A stretch of 64,000 nt of DNA from Piscinibacter sp. XHJ-5 (lineage in GTDB: Bacteria > Pseudomonadota > Gammaproteobacteria > Burkholderiales > Burkholderiaceae_C), in assembly GCF_029855045.1 (NCBI RefSeq), contig NZ_CP123228.1, forward strand, positions 4,278,001-4,342,000. The letters are read 5' to 3'. A program made the position numbers and the translations under genes. The stretch's first letter is position 1. The number at the start of each line of letters is the position of its first letter. Of the stretch, positions 9,432 through 18,613 are shown one piece after another. Below the pieces are notes generated by a model that was not told where the DNA came from, made no database searches, and saw only the letters and a program-made list of their open reading frames with translations.

Positions 9432-10273
9432 GGTGCGTCTCCTTGTCTCGTGATCTGCATGAAGCGGCGCGTCGTCTCGGTCAGCGCCGCCTCGCTGGGC
9501 AGCCGCTCCATCGAGCTCGCGCCGTAGAAGCCGTGGCAGCCGGGGCAGTGGGCCAGGATGTGGCGCGCGTCGTCGGGCGTCGCGATCGGGCCGCCGTGGC
9601 ACAGCACGATCACGTCGGGGCGTACCGCCTTCGCGGCCGCCGCCCAGGCGTTGATCGGCTCGACGCAGTCGGCCAGCGTGAGCGCCGTGCCGGCGCCGAT
9701 GGTGCCGCCGGTGGTGAGGCCGAGGTGGCACACCACGATGTCGGCCCCTGCCGTCGCCATGGCGCGCGCGTCGGCCTCGCTGAAGACGTACGGCGTGGTC
9801 AGCAGGCCCATCGCGTGCGCGCGGCCGATCAGCTCGACCTCGAGGCCGTAGCCCATGCCGGTCTCTTCGAGGTTCGCGCGGAAGGTGCCGTCGATGAGCC
9901 CGACGGTGGGGAAGTTCTGGATGCCCGAGAAGCCGAGGCCGATCAGCTCGCGCAGAAACGTCTCGGTCAGCATGAAGGGGTCGGTGCCGTTGACGCCGGC
10001 CAGCACCGGCGTGTGCCTGACCACCGGCAGCACCTCGCGCGCCATCTCGACCACGATCTGGTTGGCGTTGCCGTACGCGAGCAGCCCGGCCAGCGATCCG
10101 CGCCCGGCCATGCGGTAGCGGCCGGAGTTGTAGATGACGATGAGGTCGATGCCGCCGGCCTCCTCGCATTTGGCCGACAGCCCGGTGCCGGCGCCGCCGC
10201 CGACGATGGGCTCGCCCTTCGCGATCTTGGCGCGCAGCTTGTCGAGGACGGCTTGGCGAGCGATGCGGGGCAT
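9428..10273 (-). CDS. PEP-hydrolase-family TIM-barrel protein
   Basis: The 281-residue protein matches the TIM-barrel family known as phosphoenolpyruvate hydrolase-like (the C-terminal half of plant Tm-1). Visible motifs are [20 protein letters not shown] near the N-terminus, [11 protein letters not shown] and a C-terminal [15 protein letters not shown]. In many bacteria it is encoded next to a Tm-1-like (UPF0261) ATP-binding protein, and here that domain is the C-terminal half of the preceding gene product. The enzymatic reaction in bacteria is not settled. The pair may act as a hydrolase or lyase on the imported compound. Confidence 0.85.
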   Translation of the reverse strand: MPRIARQAVLDKLRAKIAKGEPIVGGGAGTGLSAKCEEAGGIDLIVIYNSGRYRMAGRGSLAGLLAYGNANQIVVEMAREVLPVVRHTPVLAGVNGTDPFMLTETFLRELIGLGFSGIQNFPTVGLIDGTFRANLEETGMGYGLEVELIGRAHAMGLLTTPYVFSEADARAMATAGADIVVCHLGLTTGGTIGAGTALTLADCVEPINAWAAAAKAVRPDVIVLCHGGPIATPDDARHILAHCPGCHGFYGASSMERLPSEAALTETTRRFMQITRQGDAP

Positions 10274-10338
10274 GGCTTGTTGCTCCTAGCCTGGCGTTGG
10301 CGAACAAACGCGGGAGAGGGGTGGAGGCGAGGACGTCG

Positions 10339-12558
10339 TCATCGCGCGCCTCCCATCCTCGATGCAACCGGCGACGTCACCTCGCCCCATGCCGCCACCA
10401 GCGCATCCGCAAATGCCTCGTCGTTGATGTGCAGCGGCAAGCGCAGCAGCCGCCGATCGCCAGCGGCACGAAACTGCTGCTCGATGGTCGTGAACAGCAC
10501 GCGGTCGGCCTCGGGGTCGTGAAACGGCTGGTCCGGCTTGTCGATGGCCGACACGCCGCCTTCGGGAATCAGGAAGCGCACCGGACCGCTCATGGCATTG
10601 AGCTTGCCCGCGATGAACTCGCCGATGCGACGGCATTCCTGCGGCGTGGTGCGCATCAGCGTCACCGTGGGGTTGTGCCGGTACAGCCGCCGCGACCGGA
10701 AGCGCTCCGGCACCGTGTCCCAGGCGCCGAAGTTGACCATGTCGAGCGCGCCGCACGAGCCGACGTACGGCAGCGCGTGGCGCGCGAACACGTCCATCCG
10801 CCCCGGCCCGGCGGAGAGCACGCCGCCGACGATCTCGTCGGCCACTTCGGTGGTCGTCACGTCGATCACGCCGGCCAGCAGGCCCGAGTCGGCCAGCTTC
10901 TCCATCGACTGCCCGCCGACGCCGGTGGCGTGGAACACCAGGCAGTCGTGGCTGTCGGCCAGGCGCTTGGTCACCGCCTGCACGCACGCGGTCGTCACGC
11001 CGAACATCGTGAGGCCCAGCGCCGGCTTGGACTCGCTTGCCTGAGGCGCCGGGTGGGCGATCATGCCGGCCAGCGCGTGGGCCGCGTTGGCGAGCACCTT
11101 CTCGCTGATGCGATTGATGCCCTGCACGTCGGTCACCGAGTACATCATGCAGATGTCGCTCGGCCCCACGTAGGGCCGCGTGTCGCCCGAGGCCATGGTC
11201 GACACCATCACCTTGGGACAGCCCACCGGCAGCGCCCGCATCGCCTGCGTGGCCAGCGTGGTGCCGCCCGAGCCGCCGGCGGAGATGATCCCGCCGAGGT
11301 CGCGTCGGGTGCGGATGAAGTGCTCGAAGGCGATCGCCATCGCGCTGACGGCGAGCCCGCGGTCGTCGCCGAACACGGCGCGCTCGCCCTCGGGATGGTG
11401 GCGCGCCACCTCGCGTGCCGGCACGCTCGCGGGCGACGGCTTGCCCGAGGTCGCGAGGTCGACGGTGACGACCCGCAGGCCGAGCTTCTCCAGGCACTGG
11501 CGCAGGTAGAACAGCTCGCGGCCCTTGGTGTCGAAGGTGCCGGCGACGTAGGCGGCGCGCGTGGTGCTTGCGGAGACGGGAAAGTCGAGCACCTGCGCCG
11601 TCGGCGGCTGCGACACCGTCGGCGCGCCGGTCGAGGCAATGCCGGCCGGCGGCGCGGCAGTCGCCGCGTCGCTCCATCGGGTGAGACCCTGCAAGCGGCG
11701 CGGCGCAGGCGAATCCATCGTGGGCGCATCCTGCGCATGCGCGCGCCGCACGGTGAGCACCTGCACCGTGTCGTCGGGAGCCGGCGGCGCTTCGTCCTGC
11801 CGCTCCTCGTCGCCGTTCTGGTGCACGCCCAGCAGCCTTTCCTGCAGGCCGCGATCGGCCGCAAGCTCGCGCGCCGACATCTCGCGCGCGATGCGGCCGT
11901 TGACCATCACGCCGATGCGGTCGGCCACGTCGATGGCCACGCCCAGGTTCTGCTCGATCAGCAGCACCGCGATCTCGCCGTCGCTGCCGAGCTGCCGCAG
12001 CGAGGCCTCGACCTGCTCGACGATGACCGGCGCGAGACCTTCGGTCGGCTCGTCCATCACCAGCAGCCGCGGCTCCAGCAGCAACGCACGACCGATGGCG
12101 AGCATCTGCTGCTCGCCGCCGGAGAGCTGCGCACCCCCGTGGCCGCGGCGCTCCGCCAGCCGGGGAAACATTGCATAGATGCGCTCGATGTCGCGCTTGT
12201 GCCGTGCCACCAGACGCAGCGTCTCGTCGACGCTCAGCGAGGCCCACACGCGACGCCCCTGCGGCACGTAGGCGATGCCGCGGCGGGTGATCCGGTCGGG
12301 CGCCAGGCCGAGGATTTCCTCGCCGGCGAGCCGCACGCTGCCGGTCGCCCTCACCAGCCCGGTGATGGCGTTGCACAGGGTCGTCTTGCCCATGCCGTTG
12401 CGTCCGACGATCGCCGTGATGCCGCGCGCTATCGCGAACGAGACGCCCTGCAGCGCGTGCGCGCGGCCGTAGAACACATCGAGGCCCGCGACCGCGAGCA
12501 CCGGGCCCGGCGGCGCGGACGCCCGCGTCGGCTCACGGCGATCGTTCCATCGCGCCAT
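10339..12558 (-). CDS. LivF-type ABC ATPase fused to Tm-1-like (UPF0261) domain
   Basis: The 739-residue protein has two parts. Residues about 18-245 are an ABC ATPase of the branched-chain amino acid importer LivF type, with Walker [10 protein letters not shown] (52-60), signature LSGGEQ (145-150), Walker B LLVMDE (165-170) and the LivF-typical [11 protein letters not shown] Pro/Ala/Asp-rich linker (about 246-333) leads to a complete Tm-1-like ATP-binding domain (about 334-733), with [17 protein letters not shown] and [12 protein letters not shown]. The start overlaps the livG stop by one base. The fusion physically couples transport ATPase activity to the Tm-1-like module, whose usual partner (the TIM barrel) is the next gene. 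There is no internal stop or frame change. Confidence 0.9.
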   Translation of the reverse strand: MARWNDRREPTRASAPPGPVLAVAGLDVFYGRAHALQGVSFAIARGITAIVGRNGMGKTTLCNAITGLVRATGSVRLAGEEILGLAPDRITRRGIAYVPQGRRVWASLSVDETLRLVARHKRDIERIYAMFPRLAERRGHGGAQLSGGEQQMLAIGRALLLEPRLLVMDEPTEGLAPVIVEQVEASLRQLGSDGEIAVLLIEQNLGVAIDVADRIGVMVNGRIAREMSARELAADRGLQERLLGVHQNGDEERQDEAPPAPDDTVQVLTVRRAHAQDAPTMDSPAPRRLQGLTRWSDAATAAPPAGIASTGAPTVSQPPTAQVLDFPVSASTTRAAYVAGTFDTKGRELFYLRQCLEKLGLRVVTVDLATSGKPSPASVPAREVARHHPEGERAVFGDDRGLAVSAMAIAFEHFIRTRRDLGGIISAGGSGGTTLATQAMRALPVGCPKVMVSTMASGDTRPYVGPSDICMMYSVTDVQGINRISEKVLANAAHALAGMIAHPAPQASESKPALGLTMFGVTTACVQAVTKRLADSHDCLVFHATGVGGQSMEKLADSGLLAGVIDVTTTEVADEIVGGVLSAGPGRMDVFARHALPYVGSCGALDMVNFGAWDTVPERFRSRRLYRHNPTVTLMRTTPQECRRIGEFIAGKLNAMSGPVRFLIPEGGVSAIDKPDQPFHDPEADRVLFTTIEQQFRAAGDRRLLRLPLHINDEAFADALVAAWGEVTSPVASRMGGAR

Positions 12559-13433
12559 CAGTGCCGGCCCCCCATGTAGATCGCCTGCACCTGCGCGTCG
12601 TTCTCAATCTCGCCCGGCGTGCCTTCCTTCAGCACGCGGCCGTTGTGCATGACCGTGACGCGCTGCACGACGCGCAATGCGATGTCGAGGTCGTGCTCGA
12701 TCAGCACGAAGCTCATGTGCGCCGGCAGCGATGCGAGCAAGGCGACCAGCTCGCGCCGCTCGCCCGGCGAAAGTCCCGCCGCCGGCTCGTCGAACAGGAT
12801 CAGCCGGGGCGCGCCGGCCAGCGCCATGCCGATCTCGAGCTGGCGCTGCTGGCCGTGCGAGAGCGTCGCCACCGGCTCGTTCGCCACCGTCGTGAGCCGC
12901 GTGCGCTCCAGCAGATCGTCGGTCGCCACCTGCGACGCGTGTCGCGCGCGCGGGCGCCACGCGCTGAAGCGGCCGCTCGACACGCCGCGCACCGCCAGGA
13001 ACAGGTTGTCGCGCACCGAGAGATCCCGAAACAGCAGCGAGGACTGGTAGGTGCGCCGCAACCCCTTGCGGATGCGCTCGTACGGCGGCAGCTCGGTCAC
13101 GTCCTCGCCGAAGAAGTGGATGCGCCCCCCGGTCGGCGGAAAGTCCCCGGTGATGGCGTTGAACAGCGTCGTCTTGCCCGCCCCGTTGGCCCCGAGAATC
13201 GCGCGCTTCTCGCCTGCAGCCACCGTCAGCGACACATCATCGACCGCGCGCAAGGCACCGAACAGACGCGACACCCCCGACAGCACCAACGCATCGCTCG
13301 ACGCCAGCGGCGAAGGCGCACCAGCGCCCCGCCGCCCCTCGAGCGGCCGCCGTGGATCCGGCTTCGCCGGTCCACCAGCGGCGCCCCCCTGGGGGGGAGC
13401 GCCGTAAGGCGCTCCGGCGGGGGTCATGGACAT
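12558..13433 (-). CDS. ABC transporter ATP-binding protein, LivG type
   Basis: The protein of 291 residues (289 if the ATG at 13427 is used) is the second ATPase of the importer. It has Walker [10 protein letters not shown], signature LSHGQQ and Walker B LILFDEP. The LivG-typical GLRRTYQSS and EHDLDIAL are also present. The first 45 residues are not part of the fold. They read as Pro/Gly/Ala-rich sequence encoded by a palindromic intergenic-type repeat (see the separate entry), so the native start may once have been further in. An ATG at 13427 would give an ATGA overlap with the livK stop and may be the true start. Confidence 0.88.
   Translation of the reverse strand: MSMTPAGAPYGAPPQGGAAGGPAKPDPRRPLEGRRGAGAPSPLASSDALVLSGVSRLFGALRAVDDVSLTVAAGEKRAILGANGAGKTTLFNAITGDFPPTGGRIHFFGEDVTELPPYERIRKGLRRTYQSSLLFRDLSVRDNLFLAVRGVSSGRFSAWRPRARHASQVATDDLLERTRLTTVANEPVATLSHGQQRQLEIGMALAGAPRLILFDEPAAGLSPGERRELVALLASLPAHMSFVLIEHDLDIALRVVQRVTVMHNGRVLKEGTPGEIENDAQVQAIYMGGRH
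13330..13427. repeat. GC-rich palindromic repeat forming the 5' end of livG
   Basis: The segment contains CCCCCCTGGGGGGG and a hairpin with arms GGAGCGCC and GGCGCTCC around GTAAG. It also contains ACCAGCGGC-type and CGAAGCCGGAT motifs often found between genes in Burkholderiales. Here it is translated as a low-complexity leader of LivG. I infer that a repeat invaded or extended into the gene start. Confidence 0.5.
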
Positions 13434-14677
13434 GCGGGGACGTCGCGCGAGCCGATCTGGAACTCCTCCTTCTTCATCCCGAGCAGCTGGTCCACGTTGT
13501 CGACCTTGCGGACCACCTTGTTGAACAGGTTCCCCTGCGCGTCCTTCACCACCTCGGTGACGAACGTCGTGCCGATGGCCTGGCGGTTGGCGTCGAGCTT
13601 GACGTCGCCGGTCGGCGTCTTCAGCGTCATCTTGGCGAGCGCCTCGCGGTACTTCGCCTGTCCGCCGGAGAGGTCGCCCTTCACCGCATCGAGCCCATCG
13701 AGCGCCGCCTTCATGTTCTGGTAGTAGACGTAGGCGAACAGCGACGGGCTGGGGAAGCCTCCGGACTCGACGGGGTAGTTCTTCTTGTAGTCGGCGACGA
13801 AGGCCTTCCACTCGGCGCCGTCGTAGGCGTCGGCCACCGGGCCGGCCGACAAGGTGCCCACCAGCGAATCGCGGCGCTTGCCCTTGTAGTTGAGGATGTC
13901 CTGGCTCACGGTGATCGAGCCGCCGAGGATGGGCTTGTCGCCGCCTGCCGACTCGTACTGGGTGAGGAAATTCACCGCATCGGCGCCGCCCAGCACGACC
14001 AGCAGCGCATCGACGTCCTTGGGCACCTTGGCAATCACCGACGAATAGTCCTTGCCGCCCAGCGGCACCCAGGCCTTGGCGGGAACCTTGCCGCCCAGTC
14101 GGCAGTACTCGGCCATGAAGCCCTGCACCTGCGAATACGGGAACGCGTAGTCCTCGGCGATCACCATCACGCGCTTGTAGCCCTTGTCGAGCGCCGCCTT
14201 GCCCAGGCCCACCATCCATTGCGCGCCTTCGGTGTTGAAGCGGAAGAAGTTGGGCGCCGGGTTCTGCAGCGTGGTCGCCTGCGCGCCGGACGAGCCGTTG
14301 ATGAAGGTGGTGTTGGGCTGCGTCTTCGCGTAGTCCTTCACCGCGATGCCCTCCGAGCCCGACAGCGGACCGACCATGATGTCGACCTTGTCCTGCTCGA
14401 CCAGCTTGCGCGTGGCGTTGACGGCGACGTCCGGCTTCGCATCCGAGGACGCCTTGATGATCTCGATCTTGCGGCCCGCCACCGTGCCGCCGCGCTGCTT
14501 GACGGCCAGCTCGGCGCCCCGCATGCCGTCGGCGCCGCCCGCGGCGAACGGCCCTTCCAGCGTCGCGAGCAGGCCGATCTTCACCGGCGGTTGCTGCGCC
14601 CATGCCGCACCGGCGACTGCGCCGGCGACCGCCGCGCCGATCAGGGAGCGCACAAAAGTCCGTTTCGTCACTCTCAC
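13424..14677 (-). CDS. ABC transporter substrate-binding protein, LivK type
   Basis: The 417-residue protein is a periplasmic binding protein of the branched-chain amino acid (type I fold) family. It has a signal peptide (about residues 1-29, cleavage after AGAAWA) and begins its mature part with QQPPVKIGLL. Other family motifs are GPFAAGGADGMRGAELAV and SSGAQATTL. The start is GTG at 14677, six bases after AGGAGA, and it overlaps the livM stop (GTGA). It binds the transported compound and delivers it to LivH/LivM. Family members of this size often carry amides, aromatic acids or urea-like compounds. The specificity is not readable. Confidence 0.9.
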   Translation of the reverse strand: MRVTKRTFVRSLIGAAVAGAVAGAAWAQQPPVKIGLLATLEGPFAAGGADGMRGAELAVKQRGGTVAGRKIEIIKASSDAKPDVAVNATRKLVEQDKVDIMVGPLSGSEGIAVKDYAKTQPNTTFINGSSGAQATTLQNPAPNFFRFNTEGAQWMVGLGKAALDKGYKRVMVIAEDYAFPYSQVQGFMAEYCRLGGKVPAKAWVPLGGKDYSSVIAKVPKDVDALLVVLGGADAVNFLTQYESAGGDKPILGGSITVSQDILNYKGKRRDSLVGTLSAGPVADAYDGAEWKAFVADYKKNYPVESGGFPSPSLFAYVYYQNMKAALDGLDAVKGDLSGGQAKYREALAKMTLKTPTGDVKLDANRQAIGTTFVTEVVKDAQGNLFNKVVRKVDNVDQLLGMKKEEFQIGSRDVPACP

Positions 14678-15813
14678 GGTTGTCTCCTTCGGTTGTTGTC
14701 CCGATGCAATGGGCGCATCGCGGAGGGAGCCCGTCCCGCGAGCAGCCGCGCCCGCAGGCGCGACCACAGGCCGAGCAGGCCGTCGGGGGAAAACAGCACG
14801 ATGGCGAGGAACACGCCGCCGATCACGAGGTTGAAGCGCTCGCGGTCGATGAGGTCGATCGCGAAGGTCTGCAGCAGCACGAAGGCGATGGCGCCGAGGA
14901 AGGGCCCGATCGGATGCCGCATGCCGCCGAGCACGGCGATGACGAGGATGTTGATCAGCCACGAGGTGCTGACCGAGCCGGGCGTGATGAGTCCGTTGTA
15001 CCAGACCATCAGCACGCCGCCGACCGCGGCGACGAATCCGGCCACCGCATGCGCGGCCACGCGGTGCGCGACGACGTTGTAGCCCAGCGCGTTCATCCGC
15101 CTGGGGTTGTCGCGTATGCCCTGCAGCGCGATGCCGAACGGCGTGCGCACGAGGTGCTTGACGAAGAAGTAGCCGGCCAGGGCGCAGAACAGCGTGAGCC
15201 CGTAGAACGGCAGCGGCGCGCGCCAGTCCAGGCCCGCCACGACGGGCGGCACGACACGCTGGAAGCCCTGGAAGCCGTTGAAGATGTCGTAGTTCTGCAG
15301 CGCGAGGTAGTAGAACGCGACGCCGATGGCCAACGTGATCATGATCGTGTAGATGCCCTCGGTGCGCGCCGACAGCCAGCCGATCAGCACCGCGACGCCG
15401 GTGGGAATCGCGAGCGCGAAAGGCAGCACCACCCACCACGGCCAGCCCAGGCTCAGCGCCGTGCCGCTGCTGCCGAGAATGGCGAGCGTGTAGCCGGCGA
15501 TGCCGGCCACCGTCATCTGCGCCAGCGAGACCATGCCGCCATAGCCGCCGAGAAAGGTCAGCGACAGCGCGATGAGTCCGAGCGCGAGGGCCTGCGCGCC
15601 GATCTGGAAGGTGACGAAAGGCGAGGCGATGAAGGGAAAGAGGACGACGAAGGCGGCGACGATCGCGTGGCGGGGGCGGATGAGGCGCAGCCAGCGCAGC
15701 GGCTGGAGGTCGGGCCGCGCCTCCTCGCGGGTCGTCTTCGGCCCGGACGGGAGCCGGCGCACCGCGGCAGTGGCGCCGGAGTTCATGGCGCGGCGCCATT
15801 GGGCGGCGCTCAT
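14674..15813 (-). CDS. ABC transporter permease, LivM type
   Basis: The 379-residue protein is an inner-membrane permease of the LivM class, with about ten hydrophobic helices. LivM hallmarks are GGYGGMVSLAQM, a conserved ARTEGIYTIMITLA segment and the C-terminal IGGVFLAIVLFSPDGLLGLW. The N-terminus has a polar extension of about 45 residues, and a second ATG at 15786 is possible. Its stop overlaps the livK GTG start by four bases. Upstream, 250 bases of repeat-rich DNA separate it from livH. Confidence 0.9.
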   Translation of the reverse strand: MSAAQWRRAMNSGATAAVRRLPSGPKTTREEARPDLQPLRWLRLIRPRHAIVAAFVVLFPFIASPFVTFQIGAQALALGLIALSLTFLGGYGGMVSLAQMTVAGIAGYTLAILGSSGTALSLGWPWWVVLPFALAIPTGVAVLIGWLSARTEGIYTIMITLAIGVAFYYLALQNYDIFNGFQGFQRVVPPVVAGLDWRAPLPFYGLTLFCALAGYFFVKHLVRTPFGIALQGIRDNPRRMNALGYNVVAHRVAAHAVAGFVAAVGGVLMVWYNGLITPGSVSTSWLINILVIAVLGGMRHPIGPFLGAIAFVLLQTFAIDLIDRERFNLVIGGVFLAIVLFSPDGLLGLWSRLRARLLAGRAPSAMRPLHRDNNRRRQP

Positions 15814-15858
15814 GAGGCGGTCTCCATCGTGCCGTCATGGCGATCGTTCGGACGCCCG

Positions 15859-16005
15859 CCGCTCGGGCTGAGCTTGTCGAAGCCCCCACCGTTCGGGCTG
15901 AGCTTGTCGAAGCCCCCACCGTTCGGGCTGAGCTTGTCGAAGCCCCCACCGCTCGGGCTGAGCTTGTCGAAGCCCCCCCCGTTCGGGCTGAGCTTGTCGA
16001 AGCCC
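15859..16005. repeat. 30-bp tandem repeat array, five units
   Basis: Five exact-period 30-bp units (starting at 15861, 15891, 15921, 15951 and 15981) share the core CGGGCTGAGCTTGTCGAAGC followed by CCCCACCG. They differ only at a C/T position and one A/C position. The array lies in the 250-bp gap between livM and livH and has no spacer-like variable sequence. Confidence 0.95.
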
Positions 16006-16024
16006 AGCTCGCCATCCACCCAGC

Positions 16025-16050
16025 CCTTCGACAAGCTCAGGGCGAACGGA
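16025..16050. repeat. Inverted copy of the 30-bp repeat core
   Basis: The sequence CTTCGACAAGCTCAGGGCGA is the reverse complement (with one change) of the core of the tandem units just upstream. It can pair with any of the five units to form a long hairpin in the livH-livM message. The GAGCTTGTCGAAG core is a common dispersed repeat in this group of bacteria. Confidence 0.85.
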
Positions 16051-16063
16051 GCCCGATCCCCGC

Positions 16064-17011
16064 TCATCCCGCCCTCCCCATGATCCCCCGTGGCCGAAAG
16101 GCCAGCACCAGGATGAGGATCACGAACGTGAACACCACGCTGTACGTCGGCGCATAAGCCAACCCGTAGGTCTCGGCCAATCCCAGGATCGCCGCACCGA
16201 TCGCCGCCCCGACCACGCTGCCCATGCCGCCGACGATCACGACGATCAGCGACGCGAGCAGCAGCCGCGTGTCCTCCCCCGGCACCAGCGAGAGCTCCAC
16301 CGCGCCGATCACCCCGCCCAGCCCCGCGAGCCCGGCGCCGAGTGCGAAGGTGATCGCGAAGACGAGGTTCACATCGACCCCTGCCGCTGCCAGCATCGCG
16401 CGGTCGTCGACTCCGGCGCGGATCATCATTCCCACGCGCGTGCGGTTGAGCAGCAGCCACAGCCCCACGCCGATCGCCACGCCCATCGCCAGCAGGCTGA
16501 GGCGGAACGCCGAGTACGCGTTGATGACCGGAATGCCGCGCAGGGGTCCGCGCAGCGCCTCGGGGGCTTCGAGCTGGTGCACCTGGCCGGTGAACATCCA
16601 CAGCAGTACGTCCGCGATGACGATCGACAGTCCGATCGTGACCATGGTCTGGCGCAGGTCCTGGTTCTGCATGTGCCGCAGGATGAGCACCTGCATCAGC
16701 AGGCCGGCAAGCGCGGCGACGGCGAAGCCGGCGGCGACCGCGAGCAGCCACCACCCGGTGCGCTCGGCGACGATGAAGCCGACGTACCCGCCCAGCAGGT
16801 ACAGCGAGCCGTGCGCGAGATTGACATTGCGCATCAGCCCGAACACCAGCGTGAACCCGCTCGCGACGATGAAGTACAGCGATGCGAGCGTGAGCCCGTT
16901 CAGCAGCGTGACGAGGTACAGCCGGGTGTTGTCGACGATCGCCCAGATCGAGAATGCCGCGATGGGTCCGCCCACCAGCACCCACAGCGCAAACTTCTGG
17001 CGACTTGTCAT
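16064..17011 (-). CDS. ABC transporter permease, LivH type
   Basis: The 315-residue protein is an inner-membrane permease of the LivH class, starting MTSRQKFALW at 17011. It has about eight hydrophobic helices and family motifs GFTLVFGLMRNVNLAHGS, RVGMMIRAGVDDRAM and IVGGMGSVVGAAIGA. The start codon lies at the edge of the 62-bp tandem array, whose last unit provides an upstream in-frame extension. The ATG at 17011 is chosen because the membrane protein begins directly after it. It forms the translocation path together with LivM. Confidence 0.9.
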   Translation of the reverse strand: MTSRQKFALWVLVGGPIAAFSIWAIVDNTRLYLVTLLNGLTLASLYFIVASGFTLVFGLMRNVNLAHGSLYLLGGYVGFIVAERTGWWLLAVAAGFAVAALAGLLMQVLILRHMQNQDLRQTMVTIGLSIVIADVLLWMFTGQVHQLEAPEALRGPLRGIPVINAYSAFRLSLLAMGVAIGVGLWLLLNRTRVGMMIRAGVDDRAMLAAAGVDVNLVFAITFALGAGLAGLGGVIGAVELSLVPGEDTRLLLASLIVVIVGGMGSVVGAAIGAAILGLAETYGLAYAPTYSVVFTFVILILVLAFRPRGIMGRAG

Positions 17012-17318
17012 TCGACACCCCTGCGCGCTGCGCGCTCCGGGATGACCGCTTCGGGGCGGCCGTGCGCGGTCATTCGACACCCCTGCGCGCTGCGCGCTCC
17101 GGGATGACCGCTTCGCGGCGGCCGTGCGCGGTCATTCGACACCCCTGCGCGCTGCGCGCTCCGGGATGACCGCTTCGCGGCGGCCGTGCGCGGTCATTCG
17201 ACACCCCTGCGCGCTGCGCGCTCCGGGATGACCGCTTCGCGGCGGCCGTGCGCGGTCATTCGACACCCCTGCGCGCTGCGCGCTCCGGGATGACCGCTTC
17301 GCGGCGGCCGTGCGCGGT
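17009..17318. repeat. 62-bp tandem repeat array, five units
   Basis: Five head-to-tail units of exactly 62 bp (starts at 17009, 17071, 17133, 17195 and 17257) fill the whole gap between the amidohydrolase stop and the livH start. Each unit is bounded by CATTCGACACCCCTGCGCGC and GCGGTCAT. Within a unit GCGGTCAT and ATGACCGC form an inverted repeat around GCGCGCTGCGCGC-rich sequence. The first unit has one base change (TCGGGG for TCGCGG), and the other four appear identical, which points to recent expansion. Read on the minus strand, every unit carries an ATGACCGCG start-like motif. No other gene is seen here. Confidence 0.95.
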
Positions 17319-18613
17319 CATGCCGCCCTTCCGTACGCCGCCGCCACGCTGCGCTCGCTCGCGATCTCGGGCGCCTTGGCGAAGCGGCCGTCCTTCATCA
17401 CCGCGAGCAGGCGCTTCGGGTCGCGCAGGATGGCCAGGTTGGCCAGCGGATCGCCGTCGACCAGCAGCAGGTCGGCGAGAAAGCCTTCCTTCACCAGGCC
17501 GAGCTCGTGGGCGCGCATCATGATCTGCCCGCCGTACAGCGTGGCGCTGCGGATGGCCTCCATCGGCGTGAAGCCGAGGTAGCGCACGAAGAACTCCAGG
17601 TCGCGAGCGTTCTGGCCGTGCGGCGTGAAGGCAAAGCCGTAGTCGCCGCCGGGCAGCACGCGTACACCGCGCTTGTGCATGGCGCGCAGCGACTCCAGCG
17701 CCGCGTCCCACTCCGTCTGGTAGCCCATCGCCACCGCCTTGTCGTGGGTGATGCCCCACGGCTCGGCCTCGTGCAGCATCGCGTGGAGGATGGCGATGCC
17801 CGGCGCGACGAAGACGCGGTCGCGCGCGGCCTCCAGCATGTCCAGCGTCTCCTCGTCGGTGAAGCTGGCGTGGTAGATGACGTCGATGCCGTGGCGCAGC
17901 GCCTGCTTCACCGAGGCCGCCGAGCGCGCGTGCGCCGTGCCCCGCTTGCCGCGCATGCGCACCTCCTCCATCGCGGCGGCCACCTCGGCATCGGTCATCC
18001 ACGCGGTGTCGGCAGGCGCATCCGGAACGAAGTTGTCGCCCGAGAGATTGAGCTTGATCGAATCGACGCCGTACTTCAGGAACATGCGCACGACCTTGCG
18101 CATCTCGTCCGCGCAGTTCACGTTGACGCCGAAGCTGAATTCGGGAAAGGGCAGGTGCGGCAGCGTCTCGTCGCCGAGCCCGCCGGGCACGGTGATCTCC
18201 TGGCTCGCCGCGAGGTAGCGGGGGCCCGGGATCTGGCCGGCGTTGATCGCGTTGCGGATCACCACGTCCAGCCGGGGCTTGGCGCAGGCCGCGCCGACGC
18301 ACGAGGTCCAGCCCGCTTCGAGGTAGCGCTTGGCAACCTTGGCGCACCACAGCACGTGCTCTTCCAGCGGCATGGTCTGGATGCCGGCCAGCGTGGCGGC
18401 ATCGTTCCAGGAGAAGTGCGTGTGGGCCTCGCACATGCCGGGCATCAGCGTCGCGCCGGCGCCGTCGATGACGGTCGCCCCGTTGGTGGGAAAGGCCGAG
18501 GTGGAGCGACCCAGGGCCGCGATGCGGTTGCCCTGCACGAGCACGCTGCCGCTGTAGGGCATCTGGCCGGAGCCGTCGAGGATCCGGACGTTGGTGAAGA
18601 GAACACTGTTCAT
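17318..18613 (-). CDS. Amidohydrolase family protein (paralog 1)
   Basis: The 431-residue cytoplasmic enzyme belongs to the metal-dependent amidohydrolase superfamily (imidazolonepropionase/prolidase-like branch). The metal-binding HTH motif appears as EAHTHFSWND. Later ligands are the histidines in GTAHARS and YHASFTD and the aspartate in PGGDYGF. The beta-sandwich part surrounds the barrel (DGSGQMPYSG at the start, ADLLLVDGDPL at the end). It is closely related to the next gene, with the same ATLAGIQTMPLEEH-type block. The start overlaps the stop of the paralog by four bases (ATGA). It probably hydrolyses an amide or a cyclic amide in the pathway fed by the Liv-type importer. Confidence 0.9.
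   Translation of the reverse strand: MNSVLFTNVRILDGSGQMPYSGSVLVQGNRIAALGRSTSAFPTNGATVIDGAGATLMPGMCEAHTHFSWNDAATLAGIQTMPLEEHVLWCAKVAKRYLEAGWTSCVGAACAKPRLDVVIRNAINAGQIPGPRYLAASQEITVPGGLGDETLPHLPFPEFSFGVNVNCADEMRKVVRMFLKYGVDSIKLNLSGDNFVPDAPADTAWMTDAEVAAAMEEVRMRGKRGTAHARSAASVKQALRHGIDVIYHASFTDEETLDMLEAARDRVFVAPGIAILHAMLHEAEPWGITHDKAVAMGYQTEWDAALESLRAMHKRGVRVLPGGDYGFAFTPHGQNARDLEFFVRYLGFTPMEAIRSATLYGGQIMMRAHELGLVKEGFLADLLLVDGDPLANLAILRDPKRLLAVMKDGRFAKAPEIASERSVAAAYGRAA

Noticed and set aside
15859..16005. 30-bp array as a CRISPR
   Set aside because: The units are head-to-tail without spacers and match a dispersed intergenic repeat.
17009..17318. 62-bp array as a CRISPR
   Set aside because: Units abut with no variable spacers, and the repeat is longer than CRISPR repeats. 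No cas genes are present.
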